From Bacteroides sp. (GTDB taxonomy: Bacteria > Bacteroidota > Bacteroidia > Bacteroidales > Muribaculaceae), in contig JAMPEM010000002.1 in the NCBI GenBank assembly GCA_023665145.1, forward strand, positions 31,276-90,862: 59,587 nt of DNA, in the 5' to 3' direction. Position 1 is the first letter of the stretch, and each line of letters opens with the position of its first letter. The translations under genes were made by a program, and so were the position numbers. This document shows, piece after piece, positions 24,315 through 32,606 of this stretch. The notes under the pieces are model-generated. The model had not been told where the DNA came from. It ran no database searches and worked only from the letters and a program-made list of their open reading frames with translations.

Positions 24315-26261
24315 CTATGTTAGTCCCTGTTGATGAAAGTATTTCCAGACGAGCGTTCCTTTTGCTTTTCCTATCTCTGCAGCAAGTTCATCCAACGACG
24401 TCTCTTTTATCCTTTTGACACTCTTAAACTTACGCAAAAGCGCCTTAGCAGTGGCCGGTCCTATTCCTTTTATCTCATCAAGAACACCGGAGAGTTGCGT
24501 TTTGGAACGCCTCAATCTATGGTGTGTTATTCCAAATCGATGAGCTTCATCCCGCAATGCCTGGATAATTCTTAGTGAACGGCTCGACTTGTCAATATAT
24601 AGGGGGAGCGTATCACCAGGGAAATAGATCTCTTCGAGGCGTTTTGCGATGCCTACAAGTGCCACTTCTCCTCTTATCCCCATCTCGTCGAAAGCTTCGG
24701 CAGCGGCACTGAGTTGCCCTTTGCCACCATCCACCACCACGAGTTGTGGAAGTTGTTCCCCCTCGGCAATCATTCTTGAATACCTCCTATGAAGCACCTC
24801 TTTCATTGAGGCAAAATCATCGGGTCCTTCCACTGTCTTGATTATAAAGTGGCGATAATCACGTTTTGCCGGTTTGCCGTCACGAAAGACTACACAGCTT
24901 GCCACGGGGTTCGTTCCCTGGATATTTGAGTTGTCAAAACATTCTATGTGGCGGGGCTTAACATTGAGGCGGAAATCGGATTTCATTTGTTCCATCAATT
25001 TCTCCGCACCCAACTCCGGATTCAATTTTTCTGCCATTTTCTCCTTTTCGGCCATATACTGTGCAACATTCTTTTCACCTACGGCAAGCAATCTTTTCTT
25101 GTCACCGCGCTTGGGTATTGTGAAAGTGATGTTGGCAAAATCCACATCAGGAAGGAACGGCACTATAATATTAGTGAACGTTCGGTCAAACCGTCGAGCG
25201 ATTTCCGAAATGGCATACGAGAGAATCTCCGCCGGCGTTTCTGCGAGGCGTCTGCGAAATTCAAGATTGAGACTTTGCACCACGGCACCGTTATGAAGGT
25301 GCATAAAATTAACGTAAGCCTTCTCATCTTTCTCTGCATATGCAAATAGATCCTGGTCGCCGGCCTCCGGTGCACCGATTACAGATTTTGCGTTGTAGCG
25401 TTTCACCGCCTCATATTTCTCTTTGACCTCTTGAGCTGCTTCGAATTCGAGATTTTCTGCATAACGATTCATCTCTTCACGTAAATGTCGCTCCAAAGTG
25501 ACAGTTTCACCCGAAAGAATTTGCCTTATTATAGTAACACTCTTCATATACTCCTCTTGCGAAACTTTTCCGCAACATGGGCCTTGGCATTTCTTGATGT
25601 GATAATCAAGGCAAAGTCGATATTTGCCACGTTCTACGCCATCCGGTGTCAAAGAATGTCTGCAGGAGCGTATTGGGAAAATATCGCGAATAAGTTGAAG
25701 CACCACTTTTGCGGATTGAGCATTACTGTATGGTCCGTAATATTTACCCGGCAAAGATAAATCACGAGTCATAAAAACCCGAGGGAACGGTTCGTTGGTT
25801 ACGATAATATGCGGATACGATTTATCATCTTTGAGAAGTACATTATATCGGGGTTGATACTCCTTTATCATTGCATTCTCAAGATTAAGCGCATCTTCTT
25901 CGGTGGGAACGACAATAAACCGTATGTCTACAATATTTCTAACCAGAAGATTTGTGCGAGTTGAATCATGATGACGGTTAAAATAGGATGAGACTCGCCT
26001 CTTGAGGTTTTTGGCTTTTCCAACATATATCACCTTTCCGTTCTTGTCGATATGCATATAGACACCCGGAGAGTCAGGCAGTGACAAGATTTTAGCACGC
26101 AATGCCGCTCCGGGACAGTTATTAAATATATCATCACGGGTTCTGTCGGGAACTATCTCAAGAGGAAAACCTTTCCCTTCATTAATGACACGTCCCTCTC
26201 CTGAGATTAAATCATCGGGGTGAGATAATGAAAATATGTCCGGTTTGTCTATTGAGTCCAT
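24315..26261 (-). CDS. uvrC: UvrABC system protein C
   Basis: A 648-residue nucleotide-excision-repair endonuclease that cuts on both sides of a lesion bound by UvrB. The GIY-YIG nuclease begins at about residue 63 (SPGVYMHIDKNGKVIYVGKAKNLKRRV). A Cys-rich segment (CRHSLTPDGVERGKYRLCLDYHIKKCQGPC) and the UvrB-contact region (LEFEAAQEVKEKYEAVKRY) follow. The RNase H-like domain (HIECFDNSNIQGTNPVASCVVF) and a C-terminal HhH (LDEIKGIGPATAKALLRKF) complete it. About 50 residues before the GIY-YIG domain are an extension not usual for UvrC, but no alternative ATG exists in it. It starts 185 bases from the apt stop. Confidence 0.95.
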   Translation of the reverse strand: MDSIDKPDIFSLSHPDDLISGEGRVINEGKGFPLEIVPDRTRDDIFNNCPGAALRAKILSLPDSPGVYMHIDKNGKVIYVGKAKNLKRRVSSYFNRHHDSTRTNLLVRNIVDIRFIVVPTEEDALNLENAMIKEYQPRYNVLLKDDKSYPHIIVTNEPFPRVFMTRDLSLPGKYYGPYSNAQSAKVVLQLIRDIFPIRSCRHSLTPDGVERGKYRLCLDYHIKKCQGPCCGKVSQEEYMKSVTIIRQILSGETVTLERHLREEMNRYAENLEFEAAQEVKEKYEAVKRYNAKSVIGAPEAGDQDLFAYAEKDEKAYVNFMHLHNGAVVQSLNLEFRRRLAETPAEILSYAISEIARRFDRTFTNIIVPFLPDVDFANITFTIPKRGDKKRLLAVGEKNVAQYMAEKEKMAEKLNPELGAEKLMEQMKSDFRLNVKPRHIECFDNSNIQGTNPVASCVVFRDGKPAKRDYRHFIIKTVEGPDDFASMKEVLHRRYSRMIAEGEQLPQLVVVDGGKGQLSAAAEAFDEMGIRGEVALVGIAKRLEEIYFPGDTLPLYIDKSSRSLRIIQALRDEAHRFGITHHRLRRSKTQLSGVLDEIKGIGPATAKALLRKFKSVKRIKETSLDELAAEIGKAKGTLVWKYFHQQGLT

Positions 26262-26381
26262 CGAAAAAAATTTAATCAGAGAGAAATCAGTATGTATAAA
26301 CTAAACGCGAAATTTAACAAAAAAGTATATTACTAACCCTTCGATACTATCGACATCTTATTTCAACAACAATACGATTAC

Positions 26382-26417
26382 AAAAAAAGCGATTGCTGCA
26401 AGGCAATCGCTTTTTTT
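26382..26417 (-). terminator. apt: Terminator of apt
   Basis: GCGATTGC / GCAATCGC with a 6-base loop, flanked by seven A and seven T on the two sides, giving a fully symmetric bidirectional terminator. It lies 29 bases past the apt stop. Confidence 0.9.
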
Positions 26418-26445
26418 AATTCGATAAAATCGGACTTTTAATCAA

Positions 26446-26970
26446 TTAATATTTGAGAAGAGAAGTTACTTCACAATCTTTGGGGAGATTATCTCTACCA
26501 TTAAGAGCTGTGAGTTCGACTATGAAATTGATATAAATTTTCTTTGGATTCATCGATTTTACCAAGTCGTAACAAGCGGCCATTGTACCTCCCGTAGCGA
26601 GAAGGTCGTCATGGAGCACCACAACATCATTCTCGTCAATGGCGTCACTGTGGAGTTCAATCGTATCGACACCATACTCTTTGGCGTATGCCTTTTTGAT
26701 TGTAACCGATGGGAGTTTTCCGGGTTTACGAGCGGGAACAAATCCACAACCAAGCTTATATGCGAGAATTGAACCTCCGATAAAACCGCGTGATTCTATG
26801 CCCACCACTTTCGTCACCCCCTTACCTTGATATAATTCGGCGAGTTTATCACTCATCAACTTGAGTGCATCGCCATTTTTAATCATTGTAGTTAGGTCAC
26901 GAAACATAATTCCCTTTGACGGAAAATCTGGCACATCGCGAATAGTCGCCTTTAAATCTTCTATTACCAT
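26446..26970 (-). CDS. apt: Adenine phosphoribosyltransferase
   Basis: A 174-residue purine-salvage enzyme that joins adenine to PRPP to make AMP. The adenine-site segment is VVGIESRGFIGGSILAYKLGCGFVPARKPGKLP. The PRPP-binding loop is VVLHDDLLATGGTMAACYDLV, where the acidic pair and the ATGGT loop are intact. Length is normal. It stands alone between uvrC and the parS-containing spacer. Confidence 0.96.
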   Translation of the reverse strand: MVIEDLKATIRDVPDFPSKGIMFRDLTTMIKNGDALKLMSDKLAELYQGKGVTKVVGIESRGFIGGSILAYKLGCGFVPARKPGKLPSVTIKKAYAKEYGVDTIELHSDAIDENDVVVLHDDLLATGGTMAACYDLVKSMNPKKIYINFIVELTALNGRDNLPKDCEVTSLLKY

Positions 26971-27080
26971 ATTATTATTTTTTATATTTTATTTCGTATA
27001 ATACATACTCCTCAAAAAAAATGCTCCTCTCTAATCCAAATTGAGATTTTTCTTAAATTTTGTTGTCGATTTACTTGACA

Positions 27081-27096
27081 TGTTTCACGTGAAACA
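27081..27096. promoter_or_regulatory. parS centromere site
   Basis: A perfect 16-bp palindrome TGTTTCACGTGAAACA, identical to the consensus ParB-binding parS sequence known from Bacillus subtilis and conserved across bacteria. It lies in the 208-base spacer between mnmG and apt, outside any gene. ParB loading here would nucleate the ParB-CTP clamp for chromosome segregation and SMC loading. No parA or parB lies in the window. Confidence 0.92.
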
Positions 27097-27178
27097 GTTT
27101 TGGTCTAAATTTACTATTGTCTAATATTTAAGTAAACCGGTGATTTTTGTTATAATTCTTCGGAGGGCAGTTAAATTC

Positions 27179-29164
27179 CTATCTTCCCATCATGAGAAGA
27201 AGGACAGAAACATCAGCCGGGCTAACCCCCGAAATTCTTGATGCCATACCGATAGTAGCCGGACGTATGGATGTCAATTTTTGACGCGCCTCGGTAGAGA
27301 GCGCTTTTATATTCATATAATCAAATGAGGTCGGAATTTTAACTTCTTCGAGTCTGTGCATCTTTTCCGCCATTTCCTTTTCCCTTTTGATATATCCGTC
27401 ATACTTGATTAAGATTTCAGCCGCTTCTATTACATCGACCGCTTGATTGGAATCTATCGAATTAAGATACTTCTTGAGAGGATACCATATCTTAGAAAGT
27501 TTCTCGAAATTTAGTTGAGGCCGTTTTAGCAAGTCCGCCACTTTCATTGAAACTGTAAGTTGAGCAGTTCCAAACTCTTCAAGTGCTTTATTAACTTCCT
27601 CTGTTGCCTTAATGGTATGTGTTGTGCACCATTCTATCAATGAATCCCTAAGGGTGCGTTTTTCCACCATCAAGTCATACCGATGTTTGGTGGCAAGTCC
27701 AAGTTCATAACCTATCTGAGTGAGACGCATATCAGCATCATCTTGCCTGAGGAGTATCCGATATTCGGCTCTCGATGTAAACATTCGATAGGGTTCATCC
27801 ACACCTTTGGTAATCAAATCGTCAATCAAAACGCCTATGTAAGCTTGATCCCGTTGAAGTGTAAACGCAGTTTTACCGAGCACTTTTCTAGCAGCGTTAA
27901 TACCTGCTATGAGGCCCTGTCCGGCTGCTTCTTCATATCCTGTAGTACCATTTATCTGTCCGGCAAAATAGAGGTTATCGACGGGCTTTGTATGCAAATC
28001 GGCAGTGAGCTGCGTAGGATCGAAAAAATCATACTCTATAGCATAACCAGGCCTATAGAAATGCAGATTTCTTAAGGCGGGAATCAATGTCAGAGCATTA
28101 AATTGCACCTCCGGCGGCATCGAACTGGAGAATCCGTTGATATAGAATTCTTGAGTAGTTTCACCTTCAGGCTCAAGGAAGAGCTGATGACTTTCCTTAT
28201 CAGCAAATGTCACGATTTTAGTCTCGATAGATGGACAATATCGCGGACCTATACTCTTTATATCTCCATTATAAAGAGGAGATCGGTCAAGGTTATCGTT
28301 AAGCACCTTATGCACCTCGAGATTTGTGTGGACGATATAGCAATCTCTTGGGACGAGAGTACGCTGCACTTCAGGTAGATAAGAGAATTTATGCGCGTCC
28401 CTCTTCACCACTATCTTTTCATCCTTATGAAGGAAAGGCAATTCCGAGTATTCGGCATCGTCAAGTGGAATTCTTTGTACAACATCATCGCCCGGCTGAC
28501 TCTCAACAAGTGAATAATCAATCGAACGACCGTCAATACGGGCAGGAGTTCCGGTTTTCATCCTTCCGGTTCTAAACCCAAGCGCTTGCAATTGCTCTGT
28601 CAAACCATATGATGCACCTTCTGAGATTCTACCGCCTTCAGTTTTGTACTCGCCAAAGTGCATTTTACCATTTAGAAACGTACCTACAGTGAGAACCACA
28701 CATTTACTCGTGAATTCAATACCCATGGCGGTTTTTACGCCGGTAACTGCCTGTTTGTCATTCTCTTTAGATTTATCGATAAGCAATTCCGATACAAAAT
28801 CCTGGTATATCATAAGATTAGGTATCGAGTCAAGTACTTGTCGCCATGTATCGATAAAACGGGTACGATCCACTTGTGCTCTTGGCGACCATACGGCAGG
28901 CCCTTTGGATCTGTTGAGCATCCGAAATTGAATAGAAGATAGGTCAGTGACAATTCCTGTCATACCTCCCAACGCATCTATTTCGCGAACAATCTGACCT
29001 TTGGCTATCCCTCCAATGGCAGGATTACATGATAGCTGGGCAATTCGATTCATATCACCTGTGACAAGCAACGTCTCGACACCGAGACGAGCACATGCAG
29101 CGGCCGCCTCACATCCGGCATGACCACCTCCTACCACTATGACATCGTAATCGAATTTCATCAC
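27179..29164 (-). CDS. mnmG: tRNA uridine-5-carboxymethylaminomethyl modification enzyme MnmG (GidA)
   Basis: A 661-residue FAD-dependent enzyme that, with MnmE, builds cmnm5U at position 34 of certain tRNAs. The FAD dinucleotide motif is at the start (VIVVGGGHAGCEAAAACARLG). Family signatures CNPAIGGIAKGQIVREIDALGG, GMKTGTPARIDGRSID-like (RMKTGTPARIDGR), and the late GQINGTTGYEEAAGQGLIAGINAA are present. The C-terminal helical domain ends in ISGVSPADVSVLLLMMGR. Length is slightly above the usual ~630. The start overlaps the ybeY stop by four bases. Confidence 0.97.
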   Translation of the reverse strand: MMKFDYDVIVVGGGHAGCEAAAACARLGVETLLVTGDMNRIAQLSCNPAIGGIAKGQIVREIDALGGMTGIVTDLSSIQFRMLNRSKGPAVWSPRAQVDRTRFIDTWRQVLDSIPNLMIYQDFVSELLIDKSKENDKQAVTGVKTAMGIEFTSKCVVLTVGTFLNGKMHFGEYKTEGGRISEGASYGLTEQLQALGFRTGRMKTGTPARIDGRSIDYSLVESQPGDDVVQRIPLDDAEYSELPFLHKDEKIVVKRDAHKFSYLPEVQRTLVPRDCYIVHTNLEVHKVLNDNLDRSPLYNGDIKSIGPRYCPSIETKIVTFADKESHQLFLEPEGETTQEFYINGFSSSMPPEVQFNALTLIPALRNLHFYRPGYAIEYDFFDPTQLTADLHTKPVDNLYFAGQINGTTGYEEAAGQGLIAGINAARKVLGKTAFTLQRDQAYIGVLIDDLITKGVDEPYRMFTSRAEYRILLRQDDADMRLTQIGYELGLATKHRYDLMVEKRTLRDSLIEWCTTHTIKATEEVNKALEEFGTAQLTVSMKVADLLKRPQLNFEKLSKIWYPLKKYLNSIDSNQAVDVIEAAEILIKYDGYIKREKEMAEKMHRLEEVKIPTSFDYMNIKALSTEARQKLTSIRPATIGMASRISGVSPADVSVLLLMMGR

Positions 29165-29589
29165 TTTGCGTATTTAGTATTCCACAATTCAAGTGCCTTA
29201 TTCTCAGCATTTTCCATAACTATTCTCTCTTCGGGGCTTTTATCGTTGATACCACACAAATGCAGAACACCGTGGGCAATAACGCGCATAAGTTCTTGAT
29301 CAAACGTCACTTTCATTAACTGAGAATTGGAGGTTACCGTATCAAGGGAAATCAGCACATCTCCATTCACTCTTCCATTGCGGGTATAGTCAAATGTTAT
29401 TATATCAGTAAAATAATCATGACCGACAAACTGTCGGTTTGACTCCAGAATCTCATCATCGTCACAGAATCGATAATTGACAGTTCCGAAATCGAACCCA
29501 TGGCTTGACGCTACTTCACTGAGCCAATCGCCTACCGTCTGACGGTCGACATTCGGCATCTCTACATTTCCTGTCTGAAAATTTACCAT
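29161..29589 (-). CDS. ybeY: Endoribonuclease YbeY (rRNA maturation factor)
   Basis: A 142-residue metalloprotein needed for 16S rRNA 3'-end maturation. The metal motif reads HGVLHLCGINDKSPEE near residue 105. The first two histidines of HGxLHLxGxDH are intact, but the third position is not His, a variation I have seen noted in Bacteroidetes homologues. FTDIITFDYTRNGRVNGDVLISLDTV is typical of the fold. It overlaps mnmG by four bases, so the two tRNA/rRNA maturation genes are coupled. Confidence 0.93.
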   Translation of the reverse strand: MVNFQTGNVEMPNVDRQTVGDWLSEVASSHGFDFGTVNYRFCDDDEILESNRQFVGHDYFTDIITFDYTRNGRVNGDVLISLDTVTSNSQLMKVTFDQELMRVIAHGVLHLCGINDKSPEERIVMENAENKALELWNTKYAK

Positions 29590-29919
29590 AAGCTAAATCA
29601 ACTCGCAAAGATACAAAATAAATTTTTATTAAGCAAAGGATTTTCTCAAATGCCGAATGTGCGACTTAAAAGGGTCGCGACGCAATTTTTTACGTTAAAA
29701 AATCATATTTTTTACAAAATTATTATTCCAATGATTTTTAATAAATTGACTTAAAGTAGACCGAATATTAACTACCATGAGAATCAAAAATTTTCACATT
29801 TACGATTCTCTATTCATAAATTTAGAATTCTTAAACAACCTCTTATTTGCATTTAGCCCGTTTTTTTTGTATTTTTGCAACACTCAATCCTCTAATTGCT
29901 TAATTCAATTTCTGACATA
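29590..29919. other. AT-rich divergent intergenic region (ybeY / GT4)
   Basis: 330 AT-rich bases at the point where the minus-strand block meets the plus-strand division cluster. The only identified elements are the GT4 promoter (29846-29877) and the motif TTAAACAACCTCTTA directly before its -33 (29831-29845). No DnaA box (TTATCCACA) is visible, so it is not called an origin. Confidence 0.6.
29846..29877 (+). promoter_or_regulatory. Promoter of the GT4 gene, possibly of the whole division cluster
   Basis: TTTG (29846-29849), a 20-base spacer and TATTTTTG (29870-29877) match the Bacteroidetes consensus in both boxes and spacing. The -7 lies 42 bases before the ATG at 29920. Confidence 0.8.
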
Positions 29920-31071
29920 ATGAAAATCGGCTACGACGGCAAACGGGCCATACATAACCTTACCGGGCTTGGAAATTATTCCCGACTCATTCTCGAGTCG
30001 GTCGGCAGTCGTTTTCCGGATTCTGAGCTGAAAGTCTTCACACCCTCCTTGAGAGAAAGTCCACGACTGACTATTTTGAAAAGTCTGCCAAACGTGGAGA
30101 TTATCACTCCTGCCCCACCCGCAAAATTTAAAGGAGCTCTATGGCGCACTTTCGGAATCCTTCCTCAAATCAAAGCAGCCGGTCTTGACATCTTCCACGG
30201 ACTCAGCAATGAGCTCCCATTCAACATCCAAAGAGCCGGCATCCCCTCCGTTGTTACCATCCACGATGTAATATATCGCCGACTTCCCGGTTGCTACAAA
30301 ATACCGGATCTTATCCTATATGATATCAAATACGGTGAAAGCTGCCGTAACGCTACAAGAATAATAGCTGTAAGCCAACGCACCAAAGATGATATCGCGG
30401 AGCTTTATGAAATAAATCCTGATAAGATTGATGTGGTATATCAAGGATGCGATGAAACATTTAAAACACCATTAAGCCCTATTCATCTTGAAGAAATAAG
30501 ACGCAAATACCGACTACCTTTGAGATACCTCCTTCAAGTAGGCACCGTAGAGAAGCGAAAAAATCTTGAACTCTCCATCCGTGCCCTCTCAGCTCTGCCC
30601 GACGACATTCATCTGGTAGCCGTAGGACGGGGAAAAGAGTATCTATATAAGATGAAAAAGCTCGCTGACACACTTGGTATTGCCTCAAGAGTGCATTTCC
30701 GAAGCAACATACCATTTGCCGACCTCCCGGCCATCAACCAAAGAGCTGAAATCATCCTTTACCCATCCAAATACGAAGGATTCGGCATACCCGTAATCGA
30801 AGCTCTCGAAAGCCGACGCCCCGTAGTCGCCGCCACCGGTTCCTGCCTTAAAGAAGCCGGCGGAGATGCAGCCTGGTATGTAAATCCGGATAACCCCTCA
30901 GAACTTGCGCAACTTCTCAATAAGTTACTGCAAAACATCGATTCACTCGAAGCACGAATAGAAGCCGGGAAATTGTATGCAAGACGTTTTGACAACACCC
31001 TTATGGCCGCCAATGTAATTAACGTATACAAACACGCAATTGAAGATTATAAAAAACAGGTAAAAAATTGA
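29920..31071 (+). CDS. Glycosyltransferase family 4 (GT-B fold)
   Basis: A 383-residue protein from ATG 29920 (MKIGYDGKRAIHNLTGLGNYSR); upstream in-frame codons lack a proper start. It has the two-domain GT-B layout: the N-terminal acceptor domain with GLDIFHGLSNELPF and VTIHDVIYRRLP, and the C-terminal nucleotide-sugar domain with YLLQVGTVEKRKNLELSIRAL and the EX7E-type motif SKYEGFGIPVIEALESRRPVV. These match GT4 mannosyl/glucosyltransferases. Acceptor unknown. It precedes the division cluster by 117 bases, where mraZ might be expected, so a link to the envelope is plausible but unproven. Confidence 0.85.
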   Translation: MKIGYDGKRAIHNLTGLGNYSRLILESVGSRFPDSELKVFTPSLRESPRLTILKSLPNVEIITPAPPAKFKGALWRTFGILPQIKAAGLDIFHGLSNELPFNIQRAGIPSVVTIHDVIYRRLPGCYKIPDLILYDIKYGESCRNATRIIAVSQRTKDDIAELYEINPDKIDVVYQGCDETFKTPLSPIHLEEIRRKYRLPLRYLLQVGTVEKRKNLELSIRALSALPDDIHLVAVGRGKEYLYKMKKLADTLGIASRVHFRSNIPFADLPAINQRAEIILYPSKYEGFGIPVIEALESRRPVVAATGSCLKEAGGDAAWYVNPDNPSELAQLLNKLLQNIDSLEARIEAGKLYARRFDNTLMAANVINVYKHAIEDYKKQVKN

Positions 31072-31144
31072 CCCCTAATGCCGAAATTTATATTTTTTTT
31101 AAAAAATATATAGTTTGTATTCGTAAACTATTTACAATTTTGAC

Positions 31145-31152
31145 TAACTTTA
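31145..31152 (+). promoter_or_regulatory. Possible -7 box upstream of rsmH
   Basis: TAACTTTA is one base off TAnnTTTG and lies 37 bases before the rsmH start. A TTTG lies 27 bases upstream, longer than usual. The spacer also has the inverted repeat ATAGTTT/AAACTAT (about 31110-31131). Weak support only. Confidence 0.35.
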
Positions 31153-31188
31153 CGGCCTGAAAAATATACAACGCACGCAAATAAAGAA

Positions 31189-32103
31189 ATGGAAGAAACC
31201 GCTTATCACATACCGGCACTTTTACAGCCTACCATTGACGCACTAATCACCAACTCCTCAGGTGATTATGTTGATGCAACAATGGGAGGTGGCGGACACA
31301 CGCGCGCCATTCTGCAACGCCTCAGCCCATCAGGACGTCTTTACGGTTTCGACCGCGACAGCGATGCATTCCAAAATATTCCGGAAGACAAGCGGTTTAC
31401 ATTTGTACACTCCGACTTTCGCTTCATTCGAAATTTCCTCAGATTTAACGATTGCCAAAAGGTAGATGGTATTTTGGCTGACCTTGGTGTCTCATTCCAT
31501 CATTTTGACACCCCCGAGCGCGGATTCTCTTTCCGCACAGATGCTCCTCTGGACATGAGAATGAATCAAAAAGCACCTTACTCTGCAGCTGACATCATCA
31601 ACACAGCAGACGAACGACGACTTACATCTATTTTTCGGCTTTACGGCGAACTAAAAAATGCACCCGGCCTCGCTAAAGCTATCCTCTCGGCAAGAGAGAA
31701 AGCTCCTATCGAGACCACCTCTTCACTTCGCTCTGCTGTCTGCTCTTTGATTAATCCTCGCCAAGAGAAAAAAGAACTCGCTCAAATATTTCAAGCTCTA
31801 AGAATTGAAGTAAACGACGAACTGGGCTCTCTCAAACAACTCCTCCTCTCAAGCCTTAATGTACTTAAACCCGGCGGACGAATGGCAATCCTGACTTATC
31901 ACAGTCTCGAAGACCGACTGGTCAAAAATTTCTTCCGAAGCGGATCCTTTGATTCCGACATCAAAAAGGATTTCTTTGGAAATCCCATTACTCCCTGGCA
32001 CCTCGTAGGCAAAAATCCAATCCTACCCTCCGAAGATGAAATTCTCTCTAACCCCAGATCGCGAAGTGCCAAACTCCGAGTCGCCGAATTTATCTCCGAT
32101 TGA
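31189..32103 (+). CDS. rsmH: 16S rRNA (cytosine-N4) methyltransferase RsmH
   Basis: A 304-residue SAM-dependent methyltransferase that modifies C1402 of 16S rRNA. Motifs: HIPALLQPTIDAL, the SAM loop YVDATMGGGGHTRAILQ (about residue 27), GILADLGVSFHHFDTPERGFSFRTDAPLDMRM, and the late AILTYHSLEDRLVKNFFR. It is the first recognisable gene of the division/cell-wall cluster, as in most bacteria, except that mraZ is missing upstream. Confidence 0.96.
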   Translation: MEETAYHIPALLQPTIDALITNSSGDYVDATMGGGGHTRAILQRLSPSGRLYGFDRDSDAFQNIPEDKRFTFVHSDFRFIRNFLRFNDCQKVDGILADLGVSFHHFDTPERGFSFRTDAPLDMRMNQKAPYSAADIINTADERRLTSIFRLYGELKNAPGLAKAILSAREKAPIETTSSLRSAVCSLINPRQEKKELAQIFQALRIEVNDELGSLKQLLLSSLNVLKPGGRMAILTYHSLEDRLVKNFFRSGSFDSDIKKDFFGNPITPWHLVGKNPILPSEDEILSNPRSRSAKLRVAEFISD

Positions 32104-32167
32104 GACCAACACCGATACCCTCTCCAATATTATTTAAATACTGATAAGAAATCTACAACACACGCCG

Positions 32168-32539
32168 ATGGCTAAGAAAAATAACATTACAGAACAGGAA
32201 CAATCCCAGCGTGACTCAAAAAAGATGCGTCACCGATTGTTCAACGACGTCAGATACGGTCGTGCTCTCTCGCTTGATTTCTTCAAGCGCAACGCTTGGT
32301 TTCTTATTGTTATCGTCGTAGCCATACTTTCACTTATCGGATTGAGATACAAGACAAAAACAAAAATGGCTCAAATAAAACGCCTCCAGTCGGAACTTGA
32401 ACTCGCAAAAACAGACAAACTCCAACAAAAGGCCGAATATATGACTCTCATACGCGAACACGAAATGAGACGACTAATTCAGGGAAAAGGACTCGGACTC
32501 GAATTCCGGGAACAACCACCCTACGAGGTAGACCCTTAA
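32168..32539 (+). CDS. ftsL: FtsL-like cell-division protein
   Basis: A 123-residue bitopic protein with a basic cytoplasmic N-terminus, one membrane segment (AWFLIVIVVAILSLIGLRY, about residues 44-62) and a coiled-coil-like periplasmic part (IKRLQSELELAKTDKLQQKAEYMTL). Sequence identity to proteobacterial FtsL is not expected. The position between rsmH and ftsI, length and topology make FtsL the best assignment. It would bridge FtsQ/FtsB to FtsW-FtsI in the divisome; no ftsB is seen in the window. Confidence 0.8.
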   Translation: MAKKNNITEQEQSQRDSKKMRHRLFNDVRYGRALSLDFFKRNAWFLIVIVVAILSLIGLRYKTKTKMAQIKRLQSELELAKTDKLQQKAEYMTLIREHEMRRLIQGKGLGLEFREQPPYEVDP

Positions 32540-32606
32540 CCCTCACCGTCCCTCCTCAACAATACATTACAACTTCAACTCCCCACAATACCTTCTCTTC
32601 CACAAA

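Noticed and set aside
29590..29919. Possible replication origin at the divergent AT-rich spacer
   Set aside because: No DnaA boxes or clustered repeats are visible; divergence alone and AT-richness are explained by promoters.
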